64,000 nt of DNA from Xanthomonas bromi (GCF_900092025.1 NZ_FLTX01000046.1:19511-83510), one strand, 5' to 3'. Shown: positions 51,491 to 61,876, counted from the stretch's first letter. Numbers and translations: made by a program. Notes: generated by a model not told the origin, from the letters alone.

Positions 51491-52785
51491 CAGCGCACTC
51501 CCTCCCAGCGGGCTCGCAACACGTCCAGTTGCAGGTCGGCTGCGGCACCGGGCGAGACGCGTGCAGCCAGACTGCCTTCCGGCGTGCGCCCCTGCCCCGC
51601 AGTGTCCGACGCTTCGGCAGCCGCCTTGTAGGCATCGCGGAACGGGACGCCGGCCACGGCGGCTTCCACCGCCACATCGGTGGCATACATGCCCGAATCG
51701 ATGGCGGCGCGCAGCTTGTCCGGGCGCCATTCCAGATTGGCCAGCAAGGCCGGCAGCAGTTCCAGCGCTGCAAGTCCGCGGCCGAAGCCGTGCACGATCG
51801 CACCCTTGCTGCTCTGCAGATCGCGGTGATAGCCCGACGGCAGCGACAGCAGCTGTTCGATCTCGGTGCGCGCCGCTGCCACGCTGGCGTGCGTTGCACG
51901 CATCAGCTCGATCACGTCCGGGTTGCGCTTGTTCGGCATGATCGAGCTGCCGGTGGTGTACTGCGCCGGCAACGCGACGAAGGCGAATTCGCCGCTGGTG
52001 AACAACGACAGGTCCCAGGCGATGCGGCGCAGATCCAGCGTGGCGCTGCCCAGCGCTTCGAGTGCGGCCAGTTCGTATTTGCCGCGCGAGAGCTGGGCGT
52101 AGATCGGCGACACCTGCAAGCGTGCAAACCCCAGTTCGGCGGTGGTATGGGTGCGATCCAGCGGCAGATTGACCCCGTACCCGGCGGCGGTGCCGAGCGG
52201 GTTGCTGTCCACCAGTTGCAATGTGTCGGTGGCGCGCACCGCGTTGTCGATGAAGGCTTCCGCCCACCCTGCCCACCACATGCCGGCCGACGATACGACC
52301 GCCCGTTGGATGTGCGTGTAACCGGGCACCGGCAGCTCGGCCTCGGCCTGCGCGCGATCCAGGGCGACCTTGGCAATCTCCGCGCTGAGCGTGGCCACCC
52401 GCTGCAGTTTGTCCTTCAACCACAAGCGCGTGGCGACCAGAATCTGATCGTTGCGGCTACGGCCGGTGTGGATCTTGCGGCCGGCATCGCCCAGACGCTG
52501 GGTCAATCGCGCTTCGATGGCGGAGTGACAGTCTTCGTATTGCTCATCGAGCACGAATGCGCCGCTGCGAAAATCCGCTGCCAACAGATCGAGTTGTTCG
52601 CTCAAGCCATCCAGCTCCTGCAGCGACAGAATGCCGATGTGCTGCAGTCCCTGCGCGTGCGCCTTGCTGGCGGCGATGTCGTACAGGAAGAACTCGCGGT
52701 CCAGGATCACATCGTCGCCGGCCAGGAAACTCTGGATCTTGGCGTCGACAGCAACGCCGGGTTTTTGCCACAACAGGTTGGTCAT
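51490..52785 (-). CDS. argH: Argininosuccinate lyase
   Basis: Splits argininosuccinate into arginine and fumarate, the last step of the pathway. The protein has 431 residues. The lyase-superfamily signature [12 protein letters not shown] is near 273, with the conserved TGRSRNDQ near 105 and PGYTHIQRA near 150. A start at 52785 gives the family N-terminus ([11 protein letters not shown]). 75 bp downstream of argC. Confidence 0.97.
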   Translation of the reverse strand: MTNLLWQKPGVAVDAKIQSFLAGDDVILDREFFLYDIAASKAHAQGLQHIGILSLQELDGLSEQLDLLAADFRSGAFVLDEQYEDCHSAIEARLTQRLGDAGRKIHTGRSRNDQILVATRLWLKDKLQRVATLSAEIAKVALDRAQAEAELPVPGYTHIQRAVVSSAGMWWAGWAEAFIDNAVRATDTLQLVDSNPLGTAAGYGVNLPLDRTHTTAELGFARLQVSPIYAQLSRGKYELAALEALGSATLDLRRIAWDLSLFTSGEFAFVALPAQYTTGSSIMPNKRNPDVIELMRATHASVAAARTEIEQLLSLPSGYHRDLQSSKGAIVHGFGRGLAALELLPALLANLEWRPDKLRAAIDSGMYATDVAVEAAVAGVPFRDAYKAAAEASDTAGQGRTPEGSLAARVSPGAAADLQLDVLRARWEGVR

Positions 52786-52860
52786 CGGAAAGCGTCTCGA
52801 AATGGATTGTCCGGTTTGAAGCCCGCACATGGATGCGCAGGCTCTTGCGAGGGCATCGAC

Positions 52861-53811
52861 TCAACCAATGGCGGTCAGCTCGTCCCAGCCCAGCGCCAGG
52901 TTGAGGTTCTGCATCGCCTGCGTCGCCGCACCCTTGAGCAGGTTGTCCAGCGTCGCCACCACCACCACGCGCTTATTGCCCGGCGCCAGCGTCACACCGC
53001 CGATCTGCACACCGTGCTTGCCGGCGATGCGACTCACCCAGGGCGCTTCATCGACGATCTCGATCAACGACTCGTCGGCATAACGCTGTGCATAGCGCGT
53101 CTGGATCTGCTCGCGCGTCAGCGGCTGCTGCAGCCACATGTTGACAGTCATGGTGATGCCGCGGAAATGCGGCGCCACATGCGGCATGAACTCCACCGGC
53201 ACGCCCAGCTGCGCAGCGACCTCGCGCTCGTGCATGTGGTTGGTCAGCGCATACGGCATCAGGTTGTCGGCCAGCAGCTCGGGGTTGTTCTTGTCCGAGG
53301 GCGTGGTGCCCGCACCCGAATACCCGGACACGCCGAAACACTGCGGCGGGCCGGCCAACTGGTCGAGTAAGGGCGCGATGGTCAGCTGCATCGCGGTGGC
53401 ATAGCAGCCCGGGTTGCTGATGCGTCGCCGCCCGGCGTAGTTGCCGCGCGTCAGTTCCGGCAAGCCGTAATACCAGGCCGGATCGAAGCGATAATCGGCC
53501 GAAAGATCGATCACCCATGTCTGCGGTTTCGCGGCGTCGAGCGCAGCGACGAACGGCGCTGCCTTGCCGTTTGGCAGCGCCAGGATCACCACCTCGGCAG
53601 CCTTGGCGGCGACTGCGTCGGCATCCAGGCTCTCGTACCGCAACTCTCCCTGATAGGCATCGTTGTGCTCGGCCACGCGCTGCCCAGCCAACTCGCGCGA
53701 GGACACGAAGCTCAACTGCAGGTGCGGATGCGCCGCCACCAACTTGATCAATTCCGAGCCGGTATGGCCGCGGGCGCCGACAATGCCGATGGTTGTTGTT
53801 TGAACAGTCAT
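52861..53811 (-). CDS. argC: N-acetyl-gamma-glutamyl-phosphate reductase
   Basis: Reduces N-acetylglutamyl phosphate to the semialdehyde with NADPH. The 316-residue protein has the Rossmann [14 protein letters not shown] at 9-22 and the catalytic Cys in [10 protein letters not shown] near 131. Shorter form of the family. Its ATG overlaps the stop of the preceding GNAT gene by 4 bp. Confidence 0.97.
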   Translation of the reverse strand: MTVQTTTIGIVGARGHTGSELIKLVAAHPHLQLSFVSSRELAGQRVAEHNDAYQGELRYESLDADAVAAKAAEVVILALPNGKAAPFVAALDAAKPQTWVIDLSADYRFDPAWYYGLPELTRGNYAGRRRISNPGCYATAMQLTIAPLLDQLAGPPQCFGVSGYSGAGTTPSDKNNPELLADNLMPYALTNHMHEREVAAQLGVPVEFMPHVAPHFRGITMTVNMWLQQPLTREQIQTRYAQRYADESLIEIVDEAPWVSRIAGKHGVQIGGVTLAPGNKRVVVVATLDNLLKGAATQAMQNLNLALGWDELTAIG

Positions 53812-54416
53812 GCGTTTGCTTCCAGGCGGAACTGCAGGTGGCGTTTCACCCCAGCCCATTCCGTATCGATGATGGAGAACACCACGGTGTCGCGTGGCGT
53901 CCCGTCGGCGTGGCGGGTGTGATTGCGCAGCACGCCGTCCTGTTTTGCGCCCAGCCGGGTGATCGCCGTGCGCGAGGTGTGGTTGAACCAACTGGTCTCG
54001 AACACCACGCTCAAACAGCCCAACGTTTCGAAAGCGTGCTGCAGCAGCATCAGCTTGGCTTCGGTATTGACACCGCTGCGCTGCACGCGCGGTGCGTACC
54101 AGGTGTAGCCGATCGACAGCCTGGGCACTGCCGTGTCGAGCGCGTAATAGCGCGTGCAGCCGACGATCTCGCCGGCCGCATCGCGCACCACGAACGGCAA
54201 CGCCGCGCCATCGGCGCAGGCGGCCAAGGCTGCAGCGAGATACGCGTCGACCTGTTCCGGCGCAGGCACGCTGGTGTACCACAGCCGCGACACTGCACCG
54301 TCGCCCACTGCATCACGCAATCCATCGGCATGTTCCGCCTGCAACGGTTGCAGCGTCGCATGCTGTCCACGCAAGGTGGGCAGTTCGCGCCAAAGCGGTG
54401 GCAAGGCGGCGGTCAT
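53808..54416 (-). CDS. GNAT acetyltransferase inside the arginine operon
   Basis: A 202-residue RimJ/RimL-like [23 protein letters not shown] at the N-terminus, [11 protein letters not shown] near 85, [32 protein letters not shown] near 100-130 (motif A region) and [23 protein letters not shown] near 145. This is typical of proteins acetylating N-termini or small molecules. The real NAG synthase activity is in the next gene, so this one is a separate enzyme of unknown target. 5 bp after the argB/A gene and overlapping argC. Confidence 0.87.
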   Translation of the reverse strand: MTAALPPLWRELPTLRGQHATLQPLQAEHADGLRDAVGDGAVSRLWYTSVPAPEQVDAYLAAALAACADGAALPFVVRDAAGEIVGCTRYYALDTAVPRLSIGYTWYAPRVQRSGVNTEAKLMLLQHAFETLGCLSVVFETSWFNHTSRTAITRLGAKQDGVLRNHTRHADGTPRDTVVFSIIDTEWAGVKRHLQFRLEANA

Positions 54417-54421
54417 CGCAG

Positions 54422-55765
54422 TCAGCCCAGCAAGGTCGGCTGACGCGTCGCGCAGTGCGCAACGCAATGCTGGATCTGCTCGAAATTTTCCAGCCCGTAC
54501 CAGAACACTTTCCACTTCTCCTGCTTGATGCAGCCGTCGGATTCGGCGTAGTAGAAGATATTGACCTGATTGTTGTGACGCGAGCGCCAGAACAGTTGCG
54601 GGGTCTCTTCGCGCATCACATTCCACACCGCCCGGCCAAGGCCTTCGCCCTGCGCGTCGTCGAGCACGGCGAACTTGTCCAGATACGTCAGCCTGCCCGC
54701 ACCGAACTGGCCTTCGTCGGTGAGGATGACCGCCGCGCGATAGTTTTCGCTGACATACGCGCGCAGCAGTCTGGTGTTGCTGAAATAGTCCGGCACCAGG
54801 GTGCGGCCGAAGCTGGATTCGATCAGCGATGTGAGCCGTGGCAGATCCAGTTCGTCCCATGCGGTTGCGCGCAGCACGCGCTCGCCGCGCCGCACCAGCG
54901 TGCCCGACCCCTTGTGGGTGAACAGTTCCTTGGCCAGATCCGCCGGCCGGGTGATCGACACCGACGATTCCAGCGGCAGACGGTCGAGCAAGTCCTTGAT
55001 CTGCTCGATCTTCACCCGCATGCCGCCGTTGATCCATGGCTGCTGCATCAGATGATCGAACTCGGTGGACAGGTTGATCGAATCGATCAACTTGCCATCG
55101 GCATCCAGCAGACCGCCGGTGCCGGTCAGGAAAATGATCTTGTACGGCTGCAGTTCCTGCACCAGCTCGTTGGCGGCAAAATCTGCATTGACGTTGAGGA
55201 TCTGCCCGCTCGGGGTTTCGCCCAGGCTGGTGATCACTGGAATCGAACCGGCCTGCAGGCTGGCTTCGATCGGCGCCAGATTCACCGCCTTGACCTCACC
55301 GACCAAACCATAGGTGTCGCGGTCCAGATACTCGGCCTCGAACACGCCACCGGTGATGGAAGTGGCGCGCGCACCGTTCTGCTGCAGCGCTTCCACCAGC
55401 TTGAGGTTGGAGGCCTGGAACACCTTGCGCACGATTGCCAATGCTTCCGGCGAGGTCACGCGCAAGCCGTTGACGGTCTGCTTTTCGATGCCGGCTGCAG
55501 ACAGCTCCGCATCCAGCTGCGGGCCAGCGCCATGCAGCACGATCGGGGTCAAGCCCACTTCCTGCAGAAACGACAGCGACGACGTCAGCGCTTCCAGATC
55601 GTCGCGCAACACCGCGCCGCCGACCTTGACCACCGCGAAGCGTTTGGCGTCGAGCTGCGAAAACCGCTTGAGGTACTGGCTGATTTCCTTCGCGCTGGCC
55701 ATGCTCGAAAGCAGGCGCACGATGGTCTGGCGGGTCTGTTTGTGGGGCTGTGCTGGGAGGGACAT
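54422..55765 (-). CDS. Bifunctional N-acetylglutamate synthase/kinase
   Basis: A 447-residue fusion. Residues ~30-285 are an amino-acid kinase domain ([12 protein letters not shown] near 45, [10 protein letters not shown] near 75, [16 protein letters not shown] near 215). Residues ~295-447 are a GNAT domain with conserved [36 protein letters not shown], as in vertebrate-like NAGS. It catalyses the first two steps, acetylation of glutamate and phosphorylation of N-acetylglutamate. This fused form is described in Xanthomonas and related bacteria. An alternative start [11 protein letters not shown] lies 21 residues in. Confidence 0.95.
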   Translation of the reverse strand: MSLPAQPHKQTRQTIVRLLSSMASAKEISQYLKRFSQLDAKRFAVVKVGGAVLRDDLEALTSSLSFLQEVGLTPIVLHGAGPQLDAELSAAGIEKQTVNGLRVTSPEALAIVRKVFQASNLKLVEALQQNGARATSITGGVFEAEYLDRDTYGLVGEVKAVNLAPIEASLQAGSIPVITSLGETPSGQILNVNADFAANELVQELQPYKIIFLTGTGGLLDADGKLIDSINLSTEFDHLMQQPWINGGMRVKIEQIKDLLDRLPLESSVSITRPADLAKELFTHKGSGTLVRRGERVLRATAWDELDLPRLTSLIESSFGRTLVPDYFSNTRLLRAYVSENYRAAVILTDEGQFGAGRLTYLDKFAVLDDAQGEGLGRAVWNVMREETPQLFWRSRHNNQVNIFYYAESDGCIKQEKWKVFWYGLENFEQIQHCVAHCATRQPTLLG

Positions 55766-55810
55766 TGCCGTGATCGAAGGAGGAAGGAAGCGCCAGGCGC
55801 AAGGGTCGGT

Positions 55811-56911
55811 TTAGTGCGAGCCGTCGATGATGCGATGCACCGATTCGGCATAACGCTGCAGTTGTTCCAGCGTCACGAACTCATCGGCGGTATGCGCCTG
55901 GGCGATATCGCCAGGACCATACACCAGCGCGGTGTAGCCGCCAGCCGAAAACAACGAGGCCTCGGTCCAGAAGTCCACTGCGTTGCCGATCGGCAGGTCC
56001 AGCGCGTCGGCGACATCGCGTGCGGCCAGACGGCGTTCTTCCGCACGCGCGATGTCGCCCGACGGCAGGCTCGGCCCGCGAAAGGTTTCTTCGAAATGCG
56101 CTGCCGCAGGATCGGCAAAGCCGGCAAAGGTGGCCAGCAAGCCGTCCACGTCCATCGACGGCAACGGACGAAAGCCGAAGCGCACTTCCGCCGCCGGCGC
56201 GATCATGTTGGCCTTGATGCCACCCTCGACACGGCCGATGTTGAAGCGCAAGCCAGTCAAACCGCCGAAGCGTGCATGCGCCAGCGACTCGACATGATCC
56301 AGCGCCTTGCCGCCCCAGCGCATCGCCTGATGCAAGGCGCTTGCTGAAGGGTCCTGCTTGCCCGAGGCATGCCCGGCACGCCCGGCAAAGCGCATCAGCA
56401 CCGAGCTGATGCCACGATGCGCCAGCACTGCTTCGCTCATGGTCGGCTCGGCGACCAACACCGCTTCATACGGCAATCCACGCGCCAGAAACGCCGCAAT
56501 ACAGCGCGGATCGTTGGCTTCTTCGTCGGAGGAAAACAGAAACGCCGCATCGCCGTCACCGCCATTGGCCGCGGCCACCAGCGCCGCCGCAGCGCCCTTG
56601 ATGTCGCAGACACCCAGCCCGATCACGCGATCTTCGGTGCGCCGCATCACGTGCGGCTTGGCACTCCAGTGCGGCGAATCCGGCACGGTATCCAGATGCA
56701 CATTGAACAGGTATTTCGGCGTACCGCGCACTGCGTACAAGCTCACCGCCCCGGCGCCATGGTCGATCACCTCGACCTGAAATCCCGGCAGCTGCGCGCG
56801 CAGATAAGCGAAGATGCCGCCTTCGGCAGCGATCGCACGCGGCGGATTGCGGGTGTCGAAGGACACCAGCGTTTCCAGGTGCGTGAGGGTGGATGCGAGG
56901 AGATCGGTCAT
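55811..56911 (-). CDS. argE': N-acetyl-L-citrulline deacetylase (ArgE-like, M20 family)
   Basis: Removes the acetyl group from N-acetylcitrulline, the Xanthomonas route in which carbamoylation precedes deacetylation. The 366-residue M20 metallopeptidase-fold protein has Zn ligands in LFNVHLDTVPD (His, Asp) near 72, GLGVCDIKGAAAAL near 103 and SSDEEANDPR near 130. Assigned to acetylcitrulline rather than acetylornithine from the neighbouring N-acetylornithine carbamoyltransferase. Start at 56911 has the family N-terminus. It follows argG with a repeat in the gap. Confidence 0.94.
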   Translation of the reverse strand: MTDLLASTLTHLETLVSFDTRNPPRAIAAEGGIFAYLRAQLPGFQVEVIDHGAGAVSLYAVRGTPKYLFNVHLDTVPDSPHWSAKPHVMRRTEDRVIGLGVCDIKGAAAALVAAANGGDGDAAFLFSSDEEANDPRCIAAFLARGLPYEAVLVAEPTMSEAVLAHRGISSVLMRFAGRAGHASGKQDPSASALHQAMRWGGKALDHVESLAHARFGGLTGLRFNIGRVEGGIKANMIAPAAEVRFGFRPLPSMDVDGLLATFAGFADPAAAHFEETFRGPSLPSGDIARAEERRLAARDVADALDLPIGNAVDFWTEASLFSAGGYTALVYGPGDIAQAHTADEFVTLEQLQRYAESVHRIIDGSH

Positions 56912-57003
56912 GTCAGTTCGATCAAGGGTCCGAAGCAGCAGCTGGATGAAAACGTGCAAAGCACCGAGGTACGCAAACGACTCATAAATCACATCGAAGC
57001 CAA

Positions 57004-57134
57004 CCCTTCTCCCTCCGAGAGAAGGTGCCCCGAAGGTGCGGATGAGGGTGCGGGCGAAGCTCCCGACTGTTGAACTGCACGAGGCTTCGCTCGTACCCTC
57101 ACCCCAACCCCTTTCCCGCTGGGAGAGGGGCTTT
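57004..57134. repeat. Dispersed repeat B in the argG-argE' gap
   Basis: The left arm CCCTTCTCCCTCCGAGAGAAGG is itself a small palindrome followed by TGCCCCGAAG, and the right arm CCCGCTGGGAGAGGGGCT mirrors it. The same family occurs at 61877. It lies 6 bp beyond the argG stop. Confidence 0.6.
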
Positions 57135-57140
57135 AGATCC

Positions 57141-58379
57141 TCAGCGATTCACCTGGGCATACAGCGTGGAGCTCATGCCGAACAGCTTGATGAAGCCTTC
57201 GGCCTCTTCCACGCCCCAATCCGCCGACTGCGCATAGGTCGCGCCCTTGGTGTTGAGCAGGTGCGGCGAACGCACGGCCACCGCATCGACGCGGCCGCCG
57301 CGGGTTTCCAGCGTGACTTCGCCGTTGACCTTGGATTGCGAGGACTTCAGGAACGCCTCGAGATCGGTCTTGAGCGGGTCGTGATAGAAGCCTTCGTACA
57401 CCAGCTCCACCCACTTGCGCGCCACGTCAGGCTTGAAGCGGTTCTGCTGCTTGGTCAGCACGGCATCTTCCAACGCACGATGTGCGGTCAGCAGCGAAAT
57501 CAGTCCAGGCGCTTCGAACACGATGCGGCCCTTCAAGCCGATCACGGTGTCGCCGGTGTACACGCCACGGCCCACGCCGTACTGCGCGAACAAGGTGTTG
57601 AGCTTGGCCAGGATCTTGGCGCCCGGCAGCGGCTTGCCGTCCAGTGCCACCGCTTCGCCTTCGACGAACTTCAAGGTCACCGTCAGCGCTTCGCTCGGCC
57701 ACGCGCTGCGCGGCGCGCACCAGCCGCGCGCACCCTCGCCCGGCGCTTCCCAGCGGTCGATTTCGCCGCCGGACATGGTCAGGCCCAGCAGGTTCTCGTT
57801 GATGGTGTAGGCCTGCTGCTTGGCGCGCACGCCGAAGCCGCGCACTTCCAGATACTTCTGCTCGTAGGCGCGGGTCTGGGTGTGTTCTTTCTGAATTTCG
57901 CGGATCGGCGCGACGATCTGGTAATCGCCCAGCGCCTTCACCGCCAGGTCGAAACGCACCTGATCGTTGCCCATGCCGGTGCAACCGTGCGCGATGATGC
58001 GCGTGCCCAGTTCTTCGGCGCGCTTGAGCGCGGCATCGACGATCAGATAACGGTCCGACACCAGCAGCGGGTACTGGCCCTGGTAGCCCTCGCCCGCCCA
58101 CACGAACGGCTTGACGAACCCTTCCCAGATCGCCGGGCCACCATCGACGGTGACATGGCTGGCCGCACCGAGCTCGGCGGCACGCTTCTCGATGAACTCG
58201 CGCTCTTCGGCATCCACACCACCGGTGTCGGCGAACACGGTGTGCACCGCGTAACCGCGCTCCTGCAGATACGGAATGCAGAAACTGGTGTCCAGGCCAC
58301 CGGAAAAAGCGAGAACGATATCTTTGGTGCCGGGAATCGGGAATTGGGAATCGGGAATGGCGGAAGCGGCGCTCATCAT
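57141..58379 (-). CDS. argG: Argininosuccinate synthase
   Basis: Joins citrulline and aspartate with ATP. The 412-residue protein has the PP-loop [10 protein letters not shown] at about 24-33, and the [11 protein letters not shown] and [13 protein letters not shown] segments are diagnostic. The N-terminal 19 residues ([17 protein letters not shown]) come from a copy of dispersed repeat A that overlaps the start codon region; the enzyme proper begins at TKDIVLAF. The start is either of two adjacent ATGs. It is 51 bp after argF'. Confidence 0.96.
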   Translation of the reverse strand: MMSAASAIPDSQFPIPGTKDIVLAFSGGLDTSFCIPYLQERGYAVHTVFADTGGVDAEEREFIEKRAAELGAASHVTVDGGPAIWEGFVKPFVWAGEGYQGQYPLLVSDRYLIVDAALKRAEELGTRIIAHGCTGMGNDQVRFDLAVKALGDYQIVAPIREIQKEHTQTRAYEQKYLEVRGFGVRAKQQAYTINENLLGLTMSGGEIDRWEAPGEGARGWCAPRSAWPSEALTVTLKFVEGEAVALDGKPLPGAKILAKLNTLFAQYGVGRGVYTGDTVIGLKGRIVFEAPGLISLLTAHRALEDAVLTKQQNRFKPDVARKWVELVYEGFYHDPLKTDLEAFLKSSQSKVNGEVTLETRGGRVDAVAVRSPHLLNTKGATYAQSADWGVEEAEGFIKLFGMSSTLYAQVNR

Positions 58380-58460
58380 TGTTCCTTGGTACGTAAATGT
58401 GGGGGCGAAGGGTGTTGCTGTTGCGATTCTCTATTCCCGATTGCCGATTCCCGCTTGCGA
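58310..58460. repeat. Dispersed repeat A overlapping argF' and argG
   Basis: Left arm GGTGCCGGGAATCGGGAATTGG-type and right arm GATTCTCTATTCCCGATTGCCGATTCCCGC, complementary. It covers the last ~10 codons of argF' (SQAGIGNRE), the 51-bp gap and the first ~19 codons of argG, so the repeat is translated at both ends. Confidence 0.75.
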
Positions 58461-59462
58461 AGCAAGCGCAGCCATAATCGCCTTCTGCACATGCAGGCGA
58501 TTTTCGGCCTCGTGGATGGCGATGCAGTTGGGCGAATCCATCACCGCATCGGTGGCCTTGACGTTGCGACGCAGCGGCAGGCAATGCGAAAACACGCCGT
58601 TGTTGGTCAACGCCATCTTGCGTTCGTCGACGATGAAATGCTGGTGCTGATCGCGGATCGGCTTTTCCGGTTCCCAGTTGCCGAAGAACGGCAACGCGCC
58701 CCAGCTCTTGGCGTACACGACATCGGCGCCGGCGTAGGCGCTGTCGATGTCGTGGCTCACCTGCAGCGAGCCGCCGCTTTCGGCCACGTTCTGCGCGGCC
58801 CAGTCCATGTAGCGCTGATCGAGGATGTAGTCCGGCGTCGGGCACAACAAGGTCACGTCCATGCCCATGCGCGTGGCGATGGTCAGCGCCGAGTTCGCCA
58901 CCGCGGTGTTGAGCGGCTTGGGGTGATAGGTCCAGGTCAGCACATACTTCTTGCCGCGCAAATCCGGCGTGCCGAAGTGTTCCTGCAGCGCCAGCGCATG
59001 CGCTAGCTCCTGGCATGGGTGGGTGATCGTTTCCATGTTGATCACCGGCACCGGCGAATACTTGGCGAAGCTCCTGAGCACCTGGTCTTCGCGGTCCTTG
59101 GACCAGTCGACGAACTTTGGAAACGCGCGCACGCCGATCAGGTCGACATAGCGGCCGAGCACGCGCGCCACTTCAGCGATGTGCTCTTCGGTGTCGCCAT
59201 CCATCACCGTGCCCAGGTTGAACTCGATCGGCCACGCATCCTTGCCTGGCTGCAGCACCACCGCATGCCCACCCAGCTGAAACGCGCCCAGCTCGAAACT
59301 GGTGCGGGTGCGCATGGACGGGTTGAAGAACACCAGCGCGATCGACTTGCCCTTCAGCTCGCTTCCCAGCTTGTTGCGTTTGAACAACGCGGCCTGGGTC
59401 AACAGCGCGTCCAGTTCGGCGCGACTCCAGTCCTGGGTGTTCAAGAAGTGCTTCAGTGACAT
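58431..59462 (-). CDS. argF': N-acetyl-L-ornithine carbamoyltransferase
   Basis: Carbamoylates N-acetylornithine to N-acetylcitrulline, replacing ornithine carbamoyltransferase in Xanthomonas. The 343-residue protein has the carbamoyl-phosphate site FFNPSMRTRTSFELG near 45-60, NMETITHPCQELAHAL near 143 and CLPLRRNVKATDAVMD near 295, the latter two characteristic of the acetylornithine type. Its last residues derive from the overlapping repeat. First structural gene of the long arg-pro run, behind the putative attenuator. Confidence 0.95.
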   Translation of the reverse strand: MSLKHFLNTQDWSRAELDALLTQAALFKRNKLGSELKGKSIALVFFNPSMRTRTSFELGAFQLGGHAVVLQPGKDAWPIEFNLGTVMDGDTEEHIAEVARVLGRYVDLIGVRAFPKFVDWSKDREDQVLRSFAKYSPVPVINMETITHPCQELAHALALQEHFGTPDLRGKKYVLTWTYHPKPLNTAVANSALTIATRMGMDVTLLCPTPDYILDQRYMDWAAQNVAESGGSLQVSHDIDSAYAGADVVYAKSWGALPFFGNWEPEKPIRDQHQHFIVDERKMALTNNGVFSHCLPLRRNVKATDAVMDSPNCIAIHEAENRLHVQKAIMAALASQAGIGNRE

Positions 59463-59566
59463 CGATCGATCCTTTGCTGCGTGCTTCTGCTGCGTGGTCC
59501 GTCAGGAGCGACGGGATGCGCGACATGCGCGTTTCTTGCGGTTGAAACTTTTGTGATGCCTAAACG

Positions 59567-59591
59567 AAAAAACCCAGCCTGTGGGCTGGGT
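59567..59591 (-). terminator. Intrinsic terminator in the argF' leader (putative attenuator)
   Basis: On the minus strand an 8-bp perfect stem ACCCAGCC/GGCTGGGT with a 4-nt loop is followed by TTTTT. It sits 105 bp upstream of the argF' ATG and 32 bp downstream of a short Arg-rich reading frame, so read-through would control the operon. The T-run is only on the minus side, so it is not a terminator for plus-strand genes. It could instead simply end the gene at 59775; see findings. Confidence 0.8.
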
Positions 59592-59622
59592 CTTCAACGT
59601 CGGAACAGCAAAACGCCCCGGC

Positions 59623-59670
59623 TTACCCAGCGAAAATGTGGGATTCCGGTCGGCGGGCACGCGAGGTCAT
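59623..59670 (-). CDS. Putative arginine leader peptide (15 aa) of the arg operon
   Basis: The peptide reads MTSRARRPESHIFAG and has three Arg codons (CGT, CGC, CGA) at positions 4, 6 and 7. An in-frame ATG four codons upstream would extend it to 19 residues. Its codons 14-15 plus the first base of the stop give GCUGGGU in RNA, which can pair with ACCCAGC, the 5' arm of the downstream terminator. A ribosome slowed at the Arg codons would leave GCUGGGU free, favouring antitermination. No ribosome site is strong. Evidence is structural only. Confidence 0.5.
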   Translation of the reverse strand: MTSRARRPESHIFAG

Positions 59671-59774
59671 GCCGGACGCCATCCGGGCGGCGCTGGTGTC
59701 GTGCTGAAAGGCGTTTGCTTGCATAGGGCGCGAATCCTCGCACGCATACGCGTAAGGCGCAACCGCCATGCGTG

Positions 59775-60290
59775 TCAGCGCGGCGGCGCGACGCTGGCGT
59801 CGGGAATGTATGGAGTCACCGAGACCCGGATCCGCAGCCGGTTACCCGGATCTTCCGGCAACCGCGAGCGGTATTTGGTGCCCTTGTAGACGTAGTCCAC
59901 GTCGAAGGCGATCGGCCGGCGGAACTCACGCGGCACTTCCACGACCTTGCAGTTGCGCCGCGTGCTGGTGGGCGGCACTGCCGCCGGCGTGGCCGGCTCG
60001 GGCCGACGCGAGAACATCTCCCTGACCGAGTCCACCACGCGATTGATCCGCCCCTCGTCCTCGGCCGCAGCGGCGGCAGACTGTGCCGCCTGTTCGGCTT
60101 CGCATTGTTCTTCGATCCGGTTGGCGCGCAGCGTCTGGTAGACCGGTTCGACGTTGAGCACCTGCGCGTAATCCAGTTTCACGTTCTCGATCACCACCAC
60201 CCGGTTCTTGGGATCGGACTCTGCCGCATGTGCCGGGACTGCTTGCCAGGCAAACATGCACAGCAGCATCAAGAACGGGGAAGGTCGCAT
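59775..60290 (-). CDS. Secreted hypothetical protein related to glycine-zipper surface proteins but lacking the zipper
   Basis: A 171-residue precursor with a signal peptide (ends PAHAA at ~23). The mature part has KLDYAQVLNVEPVYQTLR near 38-55 and the C-terminal AFDVDYVYKGTKYRSRLPEDPGNRLRIRVSVTP, both resembling the flanks of 17-kDa-antigen/SlyB-type proteins common in xanthomonads. The glycine-zipper 2TM segment that usually lies between is replaced by an Ala/Glu-rich stretch. Function unknown. The start at 60290 is chosen for the signal peptide; longer frames exist. Confidence 0.7.
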   Translation of the reverse strand: MRPSPFLMLLCMFAWQAVPAHAAESDPKNRVVVIENVKLDYAQVLNVEPVYQTLRANRIEEQCEAEQAAQSAAAAAEDEGRINRVVDSVREMFSRRPEPATPAAVPPTSTRRNCKVVEVPREFRRPIAFDVDYVYKGTKYRSRLPEDPGNRLRIRVSVTPYIPDASVAPPR

Positions 60291-60446
60291 CAGTACCAGG
60301 AAGGCGCAGCCAAGCAGTACGTAAGTGTATGGAGCTTGCGCCCGCATGGGCTGAACGCAGCCCATCCGGTCGATGTTGTCCTGCTGACAATTCGCCGACG
60401 CGCCGCAACGGGCTAGAATCGCGCGATTGCCATTTTTCGGATGCCG

Positions 60447-61871
60447 ATGAGCCTGCGCCTGCACAACAACCTGACGCGGCGGGTCGAGCCGTTCGTGCCG
60501 CTCGATCCGTCCAGCCCTACCCTGTATGTCTGCGGTCCCACCGTCTATAACTACGCGCATATCGGCAACGCCCGCGGCCCGGTGGTCTTCGATGTGCTGG
60601 CCGCGTTGCTGCGCCGTCGCTACGGCGCGCTGCGCTACGCGCGCAACATCACCGACGTGGACGACAAGATCAACGCTGCCGCGCAAGCGCAGGGCGTGCC
60701 GATTTCGACGATCACCGACCGCTTCGCCGCGATCTACCGCCAGGACATGGCGGCGCTCGGTGTGGTGCCGCCGGATATCGAACCGGAGGCCACCGCGCAT
60801 ATCCCGCAGATCGTGGCGATGATCGAGCAGCTGATCGCCAACGGGCATGCCTACGCCGCAGAAGGCCACGTGCTGTTTTCGGTATCCAGTTTCGACGGCT
60901 ACGGCAAGCTCTCACGGCGCGACCCGGACGAAATGCTGGCCGGCGCGCGTGTGGACGTGGCGCCATACAAGCGTGACCCCGGCGACTTCGTGCTGTGGAA
61001 GCCCTCCAGCGACGAGCTGCCTGGCTGGGACTCGCCCTGGGGTCGCGGCCGCCCGGGGTGGCATATCGAATGCTCGGCGATGGCCGCGGCGCATCTTGGC
61101 CCCACCATCGACATCCATGCCGGCGGCGTGGATCTGCAGTTCCCGCATCACGAAAACGAGATTGCGCAAAGCGAGTGCGCGCACGGCGGCGCCACCTTCG
61201 CACGCGTCTGGCTGCACAACGGCATGCTCAATTTCAGCGGCGCGAAGATGAGCAAGTCGCTGGGCAATATCGAAACCGTGCACGAGCTGATCGCCAGGCA
61301 CCCGCCCGAAGCGCTGCGCTACGCGCTGTTGAGCGCGCACTACCGCCAACCGCTGGATTGGTCGGATGGCCTGATCGAGCAGGCCAAGAACACGCTGGAC
61401 CGGTTGTACGGCACGCTGCGGGATCTGGCCGCATTGGAAACCGAAGGCGGCAGCGACGTCGAGAGATCGAAGACGATTCCTGCCGAAGTGGAGTCCGCTC
61501 TGGATGACGACCTCAATACACCGCTCGCCTTGTCCGTCATCGCAAGCATCGCGTCGGAAGCGCGCGCGTTGCGCAGCGAACTGCTGCACAGCGGCGAACC
61601 CTCAGCGCGCATGACCGAACTGCATGCGGTGCACGCGAAGTTGCTGGGCGCCGGCATGGCATTGGGTTTGCTGCAACAGGACCCGGCGGCATGGTTCTCG
61701 CGCGGCACCGACGCCAGCGACGACGCGCGCATCACCGCATTGGTGGAAGAACGCAGCGCGGCGAAAAAAGCCAAGGATTTCGCCCGTGCCGATGCCATCC
61801 GCAAGCAACTCGCCGACGAGGGTATCGTGCTGGAAGACACGCCGCAGGGCGTGCGCTGGAAGCGCAGCTGA
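60447..61871 (+). CDS. cysS: Cysteinyl-tRNA synthetase
   Basis: Charges tRNA-Cys. The 474-residue class I synthetase has the HIGH-type segment [17 protein letters not shown] near 25-40, NITDVDDKI near 68, the Zn-binding set in GWHIECSAM and FPHHENE, and AKMSKSLGN near 265. Two in-frame ATGs (60441, 60447) are equally plausible; the second matches the family start MSLRLHNN. Monocistronic, with a repeat-B copy after it. Confidence 0.97.
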   Translation: MSLRLHNNLTRRVEPFVPLDPSSPTLYVCGPTVYNYAHIGNARGPVVFDVLAALLRRRYGALRYARNITDVDDKINAAAQAQGVPISTITDRFAAIYRQDMAALGVVPPDIEPEATAHIPQIVAMIEQLIANGHAYAAEGHVLFSVSSFDGYGKLSRRDPDEMLAGARVDVAPYKRDPGDFVLWKPSSDELPGWDSPWGRGRPGWHIECSAMAAAHLGPTIDIHAGGVDLQFPHHENEIAQSECAHGGATFARVWLHNGMLNFSGAKMSKSLGNIETVHELIARHPPEALRYALLSAHYRQPLDWSDGLIEQAKNTLDRLYGTLRDLAALETEGGSDVERSKTIPAEVESALDDDLNTPLALSVIASIASEARALRSELLHSGEPSARMTELHAVHAKLLGAGMALGLLQQDPAAWFSRGTDASDDARITALVEERSAAKKAKDFARADAIRKQLADEGIVLEDTPQGVRWKRS

Positions 61872-61876
61872 TGTGT

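Noticed and set aside
51529..53370. 613-aa plus-strand open frame over argH-argC
   Set aside because: It runs antisense across two well-supported enzymes and the intergenic gap; composition is Arg/Gln/His-rich, typical of shadow frames.
57036..59006. 656-aa plus-strand open frame over argG-argF'
   Set aside because: Antisense to two conserved enzymes with clear active-site motifs.
59567..59591. Terminator belonging simply to the gene at 59775
   Set aside because: It is 183 bp beyond that stop codon, and the Arg leader frame with a complementary arm lies between; a dual role is possible, so the attenuator reading is preferred but not proven.
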